DNA of 64,000 nucleotides. Source: Streptomyces sp. NBC_01317. GTDB lineage: Bacteria; Actinomycetota; Actinomycetes; Streptomycetales; Streptomycetaceae. The notes beneath the pieces were generated by a model, which was given only the letters and a program-made list of their open reading frames with translations, did no database searches and had not been told where the DNA came from. The DNA is taken from the NCBI RefSeq assembly GCF_035961655.1, contig NZ_CP108393.1:496001-560000 (forward strand). The letters run 5' to 3'. The position numbers and the translations under genes were made by a program. Shown here in pieces: positions 51,553-60,993 of the stretch. Each line of letters opens with the position of its first letter. Within the stretch, counting starts at the first letter, position 1.

Positions 51553-52686
51553 ATGACTGAACTGTCCCTGCCCCTGCCTCTGCCCCTGCCCCTGAACGCG
51601 CTCAGTGTCGAGGGCGCCGTCGGCAACACGCCGGTGCTGTGGGTCGACGAGCCCTTCGCGACCGCCCCCAACGGGTTCTGGGCGAAGCTCGAAGGATTCA
51701 ACCCCGGCGGCATCAAGGACCGCGCCGCCCTGTACATGGTCAACCGGTCCAGGGAGCGCGGAGATCTGCTCCCCGGTGCCCCGATCGTGGAGTCGACCTC
51801 CGGGACGCTCGGCCTCGGCCTGGCGCTGGCCGGGGTCCTCCTCGGGCATCCGGTGCACCTGGTCACCGACCCGGGCATGGAACCGATCATGGAGCGGATG
51901 CTCACCGCCCACGGTGCCACTCTGTACGTCGTCGACCGGCCGCATCCCGACGGCGGATGGCAGGAGGCGCGTCGCCGGAAGGTCGCCGCGCTCCTGGCCG
52001 CGTACCCCGGCGCGTGGTGCCCGGACCAGTACCACAACCCCGACAACGTGGCCGCGTACGGCGGACTCGCCGACGAACTCGCCGGCCAGCTGCGCCACAT
52101 CGACGTGCTCGTGTGCGCGGTCGGCACCGGCGGCCACTCCGCCGGGGTCGCCCGTGGCCTGCGTGCGCGCATGCCCGCGCTGCGGCTGGTCGGGGTCGAC
52201 ACCATCGGGTCCACGATCTTCGGCCAGCCGGCCAGGACCCGGCTGATGCGCGGGCTCGGCTCGTCCATCTACCCCCGTAACGTCGACTACGGCGCCTTCA
52301 GCGAGGTCCACTGGGTCGCCCCGGCCGAGGCGGTCTGGTGCGCCCGGCGCCTGGCCGCGCGGCAGTTCGCCACCGGTGGCTGGAGCGTGGGCGCGGTCGC
52401 GCTCGTGGCCGGCTGGCTGGCCCGTACGCAGCCGGAGGGGACCCGTATCGCCGCGGTCTTCCCGGACGGGCCGCACCGCTACTTCGACACCGTCTTCAAC
52501 GACGACTACTGCCGCGCCCACGGGCTCCTCCTCACGGAGGAACCCACCGGCCCGGAGACGCTGGTCAGCTCCGGCGCGGCCGAGGTGTCGCGATGGACGC
52601 GCTGCACCACGGTCACCGATCCGCTGTCCGCCCCCACCGACGAGGACCCGGGCGCGAGCACGGATGTGACGGAGGTTCAGCTGTGA
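51553..52686 (+). CDS. PLP-dependent cysteine-synthase-like enzyme
   Basis: Fold-type II pyridoxal-phosphate enzyme of 377 residues from ATG 51553. After an N-terminal LPLPLPLP repeat (coded by CTGCCC units), VGNTPVLWV and [12 protein letters not shown] give the PLP Lys55. The substrate loop is [13 protein letters not shown] and the phosphate loop [17 protein letters not shown]. It resembles cysteine synthase and SbnA-like enzymes, which make cysteine or unusual diamino acids by beta-replacement. Its GTGA overlap with an MFS transporter and the absence of other sulfur genes argue against a housekeeping cysteine synthase. The product is unknown. Confidence 0.87.
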   Translation: MTELSLPLPLPLPLNALSVEGAVGNTPVLWVDEPFATAPNGFWAKLEGFNPGGIKDRAALYMVNRSRERGDLLPGAPIVESTSGTLGLGLALAGVLLGHPVHLVTDPGMEPIMERMLTAHGATLYVVDRPHPDGGWQEARRRKVAALLAAYPGAWCPDQYHNPDNVAAYGGLADELAGQLRHIDVLVCAVGTGGHSAGVARGLRARMPALRLVGVDTIGSTIFGQPARTRLMRGLGSSIYPRNVDYGAFSEVHWVAPAEAVWCARRLAARQFATGGWSVGAVALVAGWLARTQPEGTRIAAVFPDGPHRYFDTVFNDDYCRAHGLLLTEEPTGPETLVSSGAAEVSRWTRCTTVTDPLSAPTDEDPGASTDVTEVQL

Positions 52687-53957
52687 ACTCTCCCTGGAAG
52701 CAGACGCGTTCCTTCGACGCCACCGTGCGACTGCTGCTGGTCAACCAGCTCACCATCAACCTCGGCTTCTACATGCTCATGCCCTATCTGGCCGTCCACC
52801 TGTCCACCACGCTCGCTCTGGGCGCCTGGGCGGTCGGTCTGGTCCTGGGCATGCGCAACCTCTCCCAGCAGGGCATGTTCCTCCTCGGCGGCATGCTCGC
52901 CGACCGGCTCGGCCACCGCCCGCTGATCATCGCGGGGTGTGCGCTGCGTACGGTCGGCTTCGCCGCGCTCGCCGTGGTCGACACCTTGCCCGGCCTCCTG
53001 GCGGCCTCGGCCGCCACCGGTCTGGCGGGCGCCTTGTTCAACCCCGCCGTGCGCGCCTGCCTCGCCGCCGAGGCCGGGGAGCGACGGGTGGAGGCGTTCG
53101 CGCTCTTCAACGTCTTCTACCAGACCGGAATCCTGCTCGGTCCCGTCGTCGGACTGGCCCTGACCGCCGTGTCGTTCCCCGTCACCTGTGGGGTCGCGGC
53201 GGTGCTGTTCGCCCTGCTGACCCTGCTGCAACTGCGGCGGCTGCCCGCGCGGAAGGGGGCGGCGGGCGCGCCCGACGCCACATGGCGGGAACAGGCGGGT
53301 ACGGTCCTGCGCAACCGCCCCTTCTGGCTGTTCGCCGCCGCGATGACCGGCTCGTACGTCCTGTCCTTCCAGATCTACCTCGCGCTGCCCCTGGAGACGA
53401 CGCGGCTGGTGGGCGACGGCCCGTACGGCACCGCGGCGACCAGTGCGCTGTTCGTCGTGTCCGGCCTGGTCGCGCTCACCGGACAGATGCGTATCACCGC
53501 CTGGTGCAGGCGTACGTGGACGCCTCATCGGTGTCTGGTCGCCGGGCTGACCCTCATGGCGACGGCGTTCCTGCCCCCGGCGTTCACGGCGAACGCGGCT
53601 CCGGCACACGGCAGTTGGAGCGCCGCGCTCGCCATGGTGCCGCTCCTGGCGTGCGCGGGCCTGCTGTCGGTGGCGACGGCGGTTTTGTACCCGTTCGAGA
53701 TGGACACCATCGTCGCCCTGTCCGGCGGCCGGTGGGTCGCCACCCACTACGGCCTCTACAACACGGTCTGCGGCGTGGGCATCACCGCGGGCAATCTGGC
53801 CACGGGCGCCGTCCTCGACGCGGGACGCGCCGCCGGCACGGCGGCTCTGCCCTGGCTGGTGCTGGCTCTTCTCGGGGCGGGATGCGCGACCGCGGTGGCG
53901 GCTCTGTCCCGCAGGGGAAACCTCGGCGTGCCGGCGGAGGTGCCGGTACGGGTGTAA
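52683..53957 (+). CDS. MFS transporter coupled to the PLP enzyme
   Basis: Membrane transporter of 424 residues with 12 predicted helices, starting at GTG 52683 inside the stop of the PLP enzyme gene. The motif A-like loop is [18 protein letters not shown]. Helices 4-5 contain [17 protein letters not shown] and helix 5 [12 protein letters not shown]. The tight coupling suggests it exports the amino acid or derivative made by the upstream enzyme. A 16-bp-stem terminator follows 20 bp later. Confidence 0.9.
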   Translation: MNSPWKQTRSFDATVRLLLVNQLTINLGFYMLMPYLAVHLSTTLALGAWAVGLVLGMRNLSQQGMFLLGGMLADRLGHRPLIIAGCALRTVGFAALAVVDTLPGLLAASAATGLAGALFNPAVRACLAAEAGERRVEAFALFNVFYQTGILLGPVVGLALTAVSFPVTCGVAAVLFALLTLLQLRRLPARKGAAGAPDATWREQAGTVLRNRPFWLFAAAMTGSYVLSFQIYLALPLETTRLVGDGPYGTAATSALFVVSGLVALTGQMRITAWCRRTWTPHRCLVAGLTLMATAFLPPAFTANAAPAHGSWSAALAMVPLLACAGLLSVATAVLYPFEMDTIVALSGGRWVATHYGLYNTVCGVGITAGNLATGAVLDAGRAAGTAALPWLVLALLGAGCATAVAALSRRGNLGVPAEVPVRV

Positions 53958-53977
53958 CGACGGCCTGCGCGTAAAGG

Positions 53978-54016
53978 GGGTGTTGGTACGCGACAGCCCG
54001 TCGCGTACCAACACCC
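53978..54016. terminator. 16-bp perfect stem, 7-nt loop terminator
   Basis: gggtgttggtacgcga (53978-53993) and tcgcgtaccaacaccc (54001-54016) pair perfectly. It sits between the convergent MFS and YcnI genes and serves both. Confidence 0.88.
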
Positions 54017-54022
54017 GTGCTT

Positions 54023-54775
54023 CTAGGCCTGGTTACGGCCGCGTCGTGACCACCACACTCCCGCGCCGGCGACCAGGACGACCACCACCGCGACGATCGC
54101 GATGATCACCGTGGTGTTGCTGTCGGAGTCGTCCGAGACGGCCGCCTCGGCGGGTTCGGTCGACGCGGCTGCGGGAGTGGACTGAGCCGGGGCCGGGGAG
54201 GAAGAAGTGACGCTCGGTTCCGGCGTCGGACTGGGGCTCGGGCTCGGGGCAAGGGGGGTGGCTCCGGGTGCCGCGGCCTTCAACTCCAGTACGGGCGCCG
54301 GGTTCTCCACCTTCTTGCCGCCGCTCGGCACCTCGATCCAGCGGGAGATCTCGCCGTTCCCGTATGTCTCGACGGTCTTGAACGCCAGCGACTTGGCGTC
54401 CGGCAACTGACGCACCGTCACGCTGTGTTCCGCGTCCGTGCCGACCCCGAGTGCGGCGCCGCCGACGGTGTACCCGTCGGCGGTGGCGGTCAGCTTCCAC
54501 CCCTTGGGGGCGTCCTTGAGTGCCACCGCGTCCGGCGCGATGCCCTCCGGCAGGACAACCCTCAGCTTCTTGATTCCGGCGTCGCCGCTCTCGGCCTCGG
54601 AGGTGAAGCTCAGCGTGACGTTCTCGGCCAGGGCCCGCGCGTCGGAAGCGGTGACCTCGGCATGCGCGGCGGCGGGGCCCGCCCCGGCCGCCACGACGAC
54701 GGCGGCAGCGGCGACCGCCACCGCGTACCGGCGCAGGACACGACCGGTGGATGATGTGTTCACGAAGATCGGCAT
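54023..54775 (-). CDS. YcnI-family (DUF1775) secreted, C-terminally anchored protein
   Basis: Exported protein of 250 residues. The signal peptide ends PAAAHAEV, leaving an N-terminal His, the copper-binding residue in characterised YcnI proteins. The domain covers about 38-165 (KKLRVVLPEGIAPDAVALKD, WKLTATADGYTVGG). A Pro/Ser-rich spacer (PSPSPSPTPEPS) leads to a C-terminal transmembrane helix (about 218-240) and a basic tail, so the domain is displayed outside the membrane. It lies 3 bp downstream of the membrane protein gene, indicating one operon. A role in copper handling is inferred from the family. Confidence 0.88.
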   Translation of the reverse strand: MPIFVNTSSTGRVLRRYAVAVAAAAVVVAAGAGPAAAHAEVTASDARALAENVTLSFTSEAESGDAGIKKLRVVLPEGIAPDAVALKDAPKGWKLTATADGYTVGGAALGVGTDAEHSVTVRQLPDAKSLAFKTVETYGNGEISRWIEVPSGGKKVENPAPVLELKAAAPGATPLAPSPSPSPTPEPSVTSSSPAPAQSTPAAASTEPAEAAVSDDSDSNTTVIIAIVAVVVVLVAGAGVWWSRRGRNQA

Positions 54776-54778
54776 CTC

Positions 54779-55477
54779 TCAGTACGGGCGGACTCGTCCC
54801 GCGTACGGGCGGCCCGCCAGGGTCAGGGGAAGTGCGTCTCCTGCCCGGCCCGGTGGAGGGCCCCTCCGCTCGACCACGTGCGACAGCATCGTCTCCGTGG
54901 CCGGCCGCACCGCGGCATCCCGGGGATGCCGGCGTACGGACGCCGTCACCCGCACGGGAACGAGCCATCGCCCCAACGCCGCCGCGACGAGCGCGAACCC
55001 CGTCCTCGCCCAGCGCCCGACCGTACGGGGCAGCCCGCTCAACGCCCTGTCCGCGCGATACATCAGCAGCGCCACGGCGACAGCCGCCGTGCCGTGCGCC
55101 AGCGTCATCACCATCGGTCCGTAGTGCGCCTCGTAGCCCATGCTCGCGCCCGGATGCGCCCGCGTGTGATCGTGGGCCGACGCGGCGGACGCGGCGGACG
55201 CGGACAGCGCCGTATGCAGAACGAACTGCGCCCCGCATGTGGCCATGGTCACGGTCCCCCACGAACGGGCCCTGCCCGTCCCGGCGGCGGACACCGTCCC
55301 CATCACGAGCGCGACGGTGGCCAGCCGCGACCAGGGGACCGGTTCCTCCGACGCCAGATGGTGCCCGACGGCGGCCAGCACGGCGCTGATCAGCGTGAAT
55401 ACGGCAGCTCTGACCCATCGGCCGTCCGGCCCGAGCCGTGGCGGCCGACCGGACGCAGGTCCACTCGGCGAGTTCAT
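54779..55477 (-). CDS. multi-pass membrane protein, His-rich loop
   Basis: Membrane protein of 232 residues from ATG 55477. Helices are predicted at about 22-42, 50-66, 72-92, 118-138 and 148-172. The segment between helices 3 and 4 (SAHDHTRAHPGASMGYEAHYGP) contains four His and a Met, a plausible metal-binding loop facing outward. The C-terminal 60 residues are Arg-rich and hydrophilic. I do not recognise a named family; similar proteins stand beside ycnI in Streptomyces. Its stop is 3 bp from the YcnI start, suggesting joint function in copper delivery. Confidence 0.75.
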   Translation of the reverse strand: MNSPSGPASGRPPRLGPDGRWVRAAVFTLISAVLAAVGHHLASEEPVPWSRLATVALVMGTVSAAGTGRARSWGTVTMATCGAQFVLHTALSASAASAASAHDHTRAHPGASMGYEAHYGPMVMTLAHGTAAVAVALLMYRADRALSGLPRTVGRWARTGFALVAAALGRWLVPVRVTASVRRHPRDAAVRPATETMLSHVVERRGPPPGRAGDALPLTLAGRPYAGRVRPY

Positions 55478-55582
55478 GACGCGCTCATCATCCACGGCCG
55501 CCCGAGCCGCTGAACACGCGCCCGGCGGCATCCGTATCCCTTTACGCGCCACGACTCCGCCGCTCTTGTGAAGGGACGCCCG

Positions 55583-56047
55583 GTGACCGCCCACCGTCCG
55601 CATACCGCCCGCAGCACCCTGCTCCTGGCCGTACTCGCTCTCACCTCGCTGGCCATGACCACCGCCTGCTCGGCCGACGAGAAGGGCGCACGGCCCAGCG
55701 CGCCGCGGACGAGCAAGGTGCCGGCCGCCCCCGCGAACATCGAGAAGATCGCGGCGCTGACCGGCTGCGAGGCCGCTATCCGTACCGACGCGGACGAACT
55801 CCGGGAAGGCGTCTGCGTCACAGCGCGGGGCAGCTGGACCGTGACGACCTTCCCCGCCGAGAAGTTCAAGCAAACATGGCTGGAGGCGGCCGCCATGTAC
55901 GGCGGCACCTACCTCGTCGGACCCCGCTGGGCCATCGGCGGCAAACCGGAGCTGCTCGCACAGCTCCGTACCAAGGTCGGCGGAAACCTCCAGAAGCTGC
56001 GCGACATGAACGCCCCACTCGTCACGTCCCCGAGCCCCGCCCCCTGA
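55583..56047 (+). CDS. putative lipoprotein
   Basis: Exported protein of about 154 residues. GTG 55583 has AAGGGA 7 nt upstream and is preferred over GTG 55568. The signal peptide ends with the lipobox MTTAC before CSADEKG. After a Ser/Ala/Pro linker the mature domain (about 55-140) includes GCEAAIRTDADELREGVCVT and WTVTTFPAEKFKQTWLEAAAMYGGTYLVGPRW; two Cys there may form a disulfide. No named family recognised. It is divergent from the YcnI operon and converges with the receiver gene. Confidence 0.78.
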   Translation: MTAHRPHTARSTLLLAVLALTSLAMTTACSADEKGARPSAPRTSKVPAAPANIEKIAALTGCEAAIRTDADELREGVCVTARGSWTVTTFPAEKFKQTWLEAAAMYGGTYLVGPRWAIGGKPELLAQLRTKVGGNLQKLRDMNAPLVTSPSPAP

Positions 56048-56093
56048 GCCCTCTGCGCTGCTTCAGGCGCGACGGGCGCGCCGGGACCGCAAT

Positions 56094-56942
56094 CTACGAG
56101 CGCGGCAGGGTCGCCGTGTCCAGGAAGAAGGAGTCGATGCCCTGGACCGCGGTGATGAACTCGTCCAGGTTGACCGGCTTGGCGACGTACGCGTTGGCGT
56201 GCTGGCGGTACGCGCCCTCGATGTCGTCGGGCGCGGCGGACGTGGTGAGGACCACCACCGGGATGGCGCCCAGGGCCGGGTCGTCCTTGAGGACCGCGAG
56301 GAGTTCCCTGCCGTTCATCCGCGGCATGTTCAGGTCGAGGACGATCAGGTCGGGCCGCTCCTTGTCCGGGTCGCGCAGGTGCTCCAGGGCCGCGATGCCG
56401 TCGGTGACCTGAGCGATCGTACGAGCCATGCCGCGCGCGACAAGGGCCTCCTCGATGAGCAGCGCGTCGGCGAGGTCGTCCTCGACGAGGAGCACGCTGT
56501 AGGGGCGGTCGATCGAGAAAGGGTTCACGGCTGAGCTCCTGTGCTGGGTGGAGGGAAGGGGGCGTGAGGGGGGCTGGGCGGTGAAGAGGAGTCCGGGCCA
56601 GCGTCGGCGGGCGCCCTGCCGGGTGATGCCCCACGCGTCGCCGAGCTGCGGATAGTTCGCACCGGCCTGCGCCGCCACGGCTGCCTGTTCGCGCGCGCAC
56701 CGCTCCACGGCCCGGCTCAGATACGAGAGGGCGCGCAGCCGGTCCAGCTCCGTCGACGCGTCGTGGCCGGGTTCATGGGTCGCCGTCGGCGTCAGGTCGC
56801 TGTCTCCCTCTCCTTGCGGGGCCCGTCCTTCCGGGGTCCCCCGGGCCTGTGTCGCCAGCTGGTGTGCCAACGCCATGACCGCCTCTTCGGCGAGGCTGGT
56901 CAACACATGGTCGTCGGACACGGGGGCAACGTGGGGGACCAT
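56094..56942 (-). CDS. response regulator receiver with N-terminal HTH-like extension
   Basis: The frame from ATG 56942 gives 282 residues. The N-terminal part (about 1-118) ends with the helix-turn-helix-like YPQLGDAWGITRQGARRRWPGL. The C-terminal part (about 140-282) is an Rcp1-like receiver: acidic pair in LLVEDDLADALL, phosphoacceptor Asp203 in LDLNMPRMNG and Lys in AYVAKPVN. There is no stop between them. However GTG 56528 has its own AGGAG 7 nt upstream and would give a stand-alone 144-residue receiver, so both forms may be made. It is divergent from the histidine kinase, its probable partner. Confidence is high for the receiver and moderate for the fusion. Confidence 0.85.
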   Translation of the reverse strand: MVPHVAPVSDDHVLTSLAEEAVMALAHQLATQARGTPEGRAPQGEGDSDLTPTATHEPGHDASTELDRLRALSYLSRAVERCAREQAAVAAQAGANYPQLGDAWGITRQGARRRWPGLLFTAQPPSRPLPSTQHRSSAVNPFSIDRPYSVLLVEDDLADALLIEEALVARGMARTIAQVTDGIAALEHLRDPDKERPDLIVLDLNMPRMNGRELLAVLKDDPALGAIPVVVLTTSAAPDDIEGAYRQHANAYVAKPVNLDEFITAVQGIDSFFLDTATLPRS

Positions 56943-57050
56943 GGGAGAACCTTAACCAGGCGCCGCCCTCGACAACAGTTGTTGTCAGGCAACGGTACGC
57001 TGACCGCGCCGTCGTCAGCCGCCGGGGGTGACTGTGAGGAAAGCGTGGAC

Positions 57051-58709
57051 ATGAAGATTACGGGCAAGGGCCACGCCACCGTGGGCCGTGCGGTGTCGGG
57101 ATGGACCACACGGCGCTGGCTGGTCACCGGCACCTCGCTGGCCCTGGTGGTGCTGCTCGGGCTCTCGCTCTGCGGTGCCTGGGTCTTCGCGCGCTCCACC
57201 GCCATCAACAACCGGCTGGTCGACCGTTCCAGTCCGGCTCTGATCGCCTCCGTACAGCTGGAAAGCGCCCTGATCAACCAGGAGACCGGGATACGGGGGT
57301 ACGGAATCACCGGACAGGCCGACTTCCTTGCTCCGTACCGGGACGGTCTGGCACGTCAGAAATCATCCGTACGGCAGCTCCGCCTCCTCACCGGCGAGGA
57401 CAAGGTCGCCGCGCGCGATCTCGCCGAGGTGGACGGCCGGGCCCGGCAGTGGCAGGCGCGGATCGCGAGGCCGGTCGCCGAGTCCTCCGCCCCCGTACCG
57501 CTGGCCCGGGAACGCGCCGAGGAGGGACGACGGCTCTTCGATTCCCTGCGTACGGCGATGTCGGCACAGCAGAACCATCTCCAGGTGGCGCGGGCCGAGG
57601 CACGCGCCGATCTCCAGGGCGCGAGGACGTTCCGCAACTGGACCTTCACGGCGATGGCCCTGGTCATCCTGGCGCTCGCGGGTCTGGTCTTCGTCGGACT
57701 GCGCCGGGGGGTCACCTCTCACCTCGACCGGCTCTCGCTCGACGTGCGGAAGGTGGCGGGCGGGGACTTCGCCCACTCGGTGGCGGGATCGGGCCCGGCG
57801 GACCTGCGGCTGCTGGCGGCGGATGTCGAATCCATGCGGACCAGGCTCGCCGCGGAGCTGTCCTTCAGCGAGACCGCGCAGGCCAGTCTCGCGACGCAGG
57901 CCGAGGAGCTGCGGCGTTCCAACTCCGAACTGGAGCAGTTCGCGTACGTCGCCTCGCACGACCTCCAGGAACCCCTACGGAAGGTGGCGAGTTTCTGCCA
58001 GCTCCTGGAGCGCCGCTACGCGGAGAACCTGGACGACCGGGGGCGGCAGTACATCGCGTTCGCGGTGGACGGGGCCAACCGGATGCAGGGGCTCATCAGC
58101 GATCTGCTGGGCTTCTCCCGCATCGGCCGCCTGCTGACCGAGCACGTGGACGTCGACCTGGACGAACTCTTCGACCGGACCGTCGATTCTCTCGGTCTGG
58201 CCATCGAGGAATCGGGCTCGGTGGTCACGCACGACCCCCTGCCGGTCCTGCAAGGGGAGAAGACCCAGCTCGGGATGCTCCTCCAGAACCTGATCGGCAA
58301 CGCCGTCAAGTTCCGGTCGGCCGACCGTCCGCCGGTCATCCACCTCGGGGCCCGGCGGGTGGACGCGGGATGGGAGTTCGCCATCACGGACAACGGCATC
58401 GGCATCGCGCCCGAGTTCGCCGAGCGCGTCTTTGTGGTGTTCCAGCGTCTCCACACGCGCGAGCAGTACTCCGGGAACGGCATCGGCCTGGCCTTGTGCC
58501 GCAAGATCGTGGAGTACCACGGCGGGAGCATCGGCATCGACCACACGCACAGCCCCGGCACGCGGATCGTGTTCACCCTCGCGGACACCATGGACGCGGG
58601 AGCGCCCCGCCCCGCCCAGGGCCAGGGCGTCCTGCCGCCGCCGGCCCGGGGCGGCGGGGCGGCGGTCGACCAGGCAGCTCCGTCCGGGCAGCTCGGTCCC
58701 GTCGGCTGA
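57051..58709 (+). CDS. CHASE3-type sensor histidine kinase
   Basis: Membrane kinase of 552 residues from ATG 57051 (GTG 57045 is also possible). TM1 (about 24-47), CHASE3-like extracellular helical sensor (about 50-190; ALINQETGIRGYGITGQADFL), TM2 (about 197-218), HAMP (about 220-275), a coiled segment, HisKA with His near 302 in YVASHDLQEPLRKV, and HATPase (about 400-520) with LIGNAVKF, DNGIGIAPEF and GNGIGLALCRKI. The DLQEPLRKV type is that of phytochrome-like kinases that pair with small Rcp1-type receivers, fitting the divergent receiver gene. A Pro/Gly-rich tail ends it. Signal unknown. Confidence 0.92.
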   Translation: MKITGKGHATVGRAVSGWTTRRWLVTGTSLALVVLLGLSLCGAWVFARSTAINNRLVDRSSPALIASVQLESALINQETGIRGYGITGQADFLAPYRDGLARQKSSVRQLRLLTGEDKVAARDLAEVDGRARQWQARIARPVAESSAPVPLARERAEEGRRLFDSLRTAMSAQQNHLQVARAEARADLQGARTFRNWTFTAMALVILALAGLVFVGLRRGVTSHLDRLSLDVRKVAGGDFAHSVAGSGPADLRLLAADVESMRTRLAAELSFSETAQASLATQAEELRRSNSELEQFAYVASHDLQEPLRKVASFCQLLERRYAENLDDRGRQYIAFAVDGANRMQGLISDLLGFSRIGRLLTEHVDVDLDELFDRTVDSLGLAIEESGSVVTHDPLPVLQGEKTQLGMLLQNLIGNAVKFRSADRPPVIHLGARRVDAGWEFAITDNGIGIAPEFAERVFVVFQRLHTREQYSGNGIGLALCRKIVEYHGGSIGIDHTHSPGTRIVFTLADTMDAGAPRPAQGQGVLPPPARGGGAAVDQAAPSGQLGPVG

Positions 58710-58724
58710 CACCCCGGGGGCGTA

Positions 58725-59882
58725 TCAGAGCGCGACGATGCCTTCGCCGCCGACTCCGTCGGGCACCTCGGTGCTGCCGATCTTGGTGAGCGCGCCGTCC
58801 CGGCCGATACGGAAGGCGTCCACGACGCCCGCGCCGCCGGTCTGTACGTAGAGGTAGCGGCCGTCGGGGGTGACGGACGCGTCGACCGTGCCGGCGTCGG
58901 TGGGGGTGTTCCCCAGGGGTTCGAGGCCGGCGTGGCGGGTCCGGCGGAAGCGCGAGACGGTGTCGCTGCCCGCGTTGGAGACGTAGAAATGGTCACCGGC
59001 GCGGACGACCCAGCAGCTCGCCTGCTGGCCGGTCGGGGTGTCGTCGACGAGGACGGCGTCGCCGTCCTCCCGCAGACGGAAGGTCAGCACGCTGTTCTCC
59101 GCCCCGTCGGCGACGACGAGACGGTGGTGGGCGTCGAAGGTCAGCCCGAACGGCTGGGAGCCTTCCTTGCTGTTCACGACGGGCTCGGCGGACGGGGCGC
59201 CCGACGGATCGAGGGGGAAGACCTCGATGCTGTTGCCGCCCAGCTTGGTGGTGACGACCAGCCGCGATCCGTCAGGGGTGAACGCCACCTGGCCCGGGGT
59301 GTGGGTGAACTCGGGTGCGGTGGCGGTGTCCAGATCCAGCTCCCGGTGCCAGGCCGCGACCGGGTGCAGCCGTCCGTCCGCCAGCCGGTAGCCCTGGATC
59401 GAGCCGCCCTCGCGCCCGTTGAGTACGTACACCCGGTCCTGGTGCGCGGCGACGCTGACCGGGAACACCCCGCCGGAGGTGATGACCTGCTCACGGTGGA
59501 GCCGGTCGCCCTGGACGGAGAACACGGTGACCGTATTGCTGCCGGCGTTGACCGCGTACAGCAGCTTGTGGCCGGGGTCGTACGTCAGCGAGCCCTGCGA
59601 GGCGAGGTGGTCGACGACGGAGCCCGCCAGGACACCGCCCTTCCCGCCCGTACCGTAGACCGTACGCCCGTGCAGCGACCCGTCGTCGTGGCGGCGGTAC
59701 GCGATCACCTGGTTTCCCGCGACACGGTCGTTCTGGACGAACACCGCCCTCCCGTGGTCAGGGGCGGACGGAGCGGACAGGGCGGGCGTCGCGGTCGCGG
59801 GCACGGCGAACGCGGCGGTCGAGAGGACCACGGTCACGGCGGCCTTGAGGGTCCTGGCGAATCTGCGGGTGGTGGTCGGCAT
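58725..59882 (-). CDS. secreted beta-propeller (lactonase-family-like) protein
   Basis: Exported protein of 385 residues. The signal peptide is followed by a seven-bladed propeller built from repeated LxYAVNAGSNTVTVF, VYVLNGREGGSIQGY, FYVSNAGSDTVSRFR and LYVQTGGAGVVDAFR strands. It resembles the YkgB/6-phosphogluconolactonase-like lactonase family, but exported members are usually of unknown function and may bind or hydrolyse extracellular ligands. It is monocistronic and converges with the kinase gene 15 bp away. No substrate can be named. Confidence 0.82.
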   Translation of the reverse strand: MPTTTRRFARTLKAAVTVVLSTAAFAVPATATPALSAPSAPDHGRAVFVQNDRVAGNQVIAYRRHDDGSLHGRTVYGTGGKGGVLAGSVVDHLASQGSLTYDPGHKLLYAVNAGSNTVTVFSVQGDRLHREQVITSGGVFPVSVAAHQDRVYVLNGREGGSIQGYRLADGRLHPVAAWHRELDLDTATAPEFTHTPGQVAFTPDGSRLVVTTKLGGNSIEVFPLDPSGAPSAEPVVNSKEGSQPFGLTFDAHHRLVVADGAENSVLTFRLREDGDAVLVDDTPTGQQASCWVVRAGDHFYVSNAGSDTVSRFRRTRHAGLEPLGNTPTDAGTVDASVTPDGRYLYVQTGGAGVVDAFRIGRDGALTKIGSTEVPDGVGGEGIVAL

Positions 59883-60092
59883 CTGCCTTCTCCTGAGTCC
59901 GGCCGGCCGGGCGGCTCCTCACCCCTGCGGAAAGGCACGCACGCGGCCGGCAGAGAGCGTCGTTCCGCCGTCATCCTCAGGCGGGGGCGGCCGGGATCGA
60001 GGCACCCCGCCCCCCGGGTACCTCAATAGGATGATCAGACAGCGGCGAACGGTCGCACGCCGGCGGTCCCGGCCGGCCGGCGCGTCGACGGC

Positions 60093-60926
60093 TCACCGGA
60101 AGGCCGTGACGTTCTCGGCGGCCCACTGCCGGAACGGCCGGGCCGGGGTTCCTGTGACACGGGAAACCGTGTTACGCACCGTCAGCAGCACGTCGTTGAC
60201 GTCACCGCCCGTGACGTCGAGCACCGCGTCAGCGGCCTCGGCCCCGAAAACGGCGACCGTCCGGGCGTAGGCCTGCTCACGGCTGATCTCCACGAAGGGG
60301 ACCTCCCGCCCCAGCGCTGCCGCGATGGACTCGACCTGCTGCCGGGCGCTCACCGGCTCCGGACCGGTCAAGGCGTACGCACGCTCCCGGTGGCCGGGCT
60401 CGGTCAGCGCCACCCGTGCCACCGAGGCGATGTCCGCGGGGTGGACGGTGGGCAGCGCGACGTCCGCGTACGGCGCGCGGACCGTCTCGTACGCACGGAT
60501 GGCATCCGCCCACATCAAGGCGTTCGAGGCGAACTGTGTCGGACGCAGGACCGTCCAGGCCATGCCGCTTTCCTTGAGCAGCCGCTCCACGGCCAGGTTC
60601 TCGCGGGCGGGGCCGAGGTGCGGGTGGGTCTCGACGGTGATCGACGACACCAGGACGACGTGCTCCACACCCGCGTGCCGGGCGGCTGCGAGGATGCCGG
60701 CCTCCGGGCCCGCGCCCGACAGCAGAAACAGCGAACGCGCCCCGCCCAGCGCGGACTTCAACGACGCCGGCTCGGCGAGGTCGCCCGCCATGGCCTCGAC
60801 CCCTTCGGGGAACGTGGCCCGCACGGCGTCACGGGTGAGGCCTCTCAGGGGCCCGGCACCGCGTGCGCGCAGTTCCTTCAGCAGCGCGCTGCCTATGTTT
60901 CCGGTGGCTCCGGTCACGAGGATCAT
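60093..60926 (-). CDS. NmrA-like NAD(P)-binding oxidoreductase
   Basis: Atypical short-chain dehydrogenase of 277 residues. ATG 60926 follows GGGAGA at about 9 nt. The Rossmann motif is VTGATGNIGSALL. VVLVSSITVETH and WTVLRPTQFASNALMW are typical of NmrA/QOR2-like proteins, which sense NADPH or reduce quinones. The C-terminal part (ARQQVESIAAALGREVPFVEI) is standard. It lies 67 bp downstream of the TetR gene on the same strand and is probably cotranscribed with it. Confidence 0.88.
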   Translation of the reverse strand: MILVTGATGNIGSALLKELRARGAGPLRGLTRDAVRATFPEGVEAMAGDLAEPASLKSALGGARSLFLLSGAGPEAGILAAARHAGVEHVVLVSSITVETHPHLGPARENLAVERLLKESGMAWTVLRPTQFASNALMWADAIRAYETVRAPYADVALPTVHPADIASVARVALTEPGHRERAYALTGPEPVSARQQVESIAAALGREVPFVEISREQAYARTVAVFGAEAADAVLDVTGGDVNDVLLTVRNTVSRVTGTPARPFRQWAAENVTAFR

Positions 60927-60993
60927 CTGCGTGTTTCTCCCGTCGTCGGACAATCGACCGACGGACACGCTAGAAACCCAACCGGACTTCAGG

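Noticed and set aside
51556..51600. CTGCCC hexamer repeats at the start of the PLP enzyme gene, considered as a phase-variation tract
   Set aside because: Units are six bases, so length changes keep the frame and would only alter the number of Leu-Pro pairs.
54240..54760. Plus-strand frames opposite ycnI
   Set aside because: Shadow frames; the minus strand encodes signal peptide, YcnI domain and C-terminal anchor.
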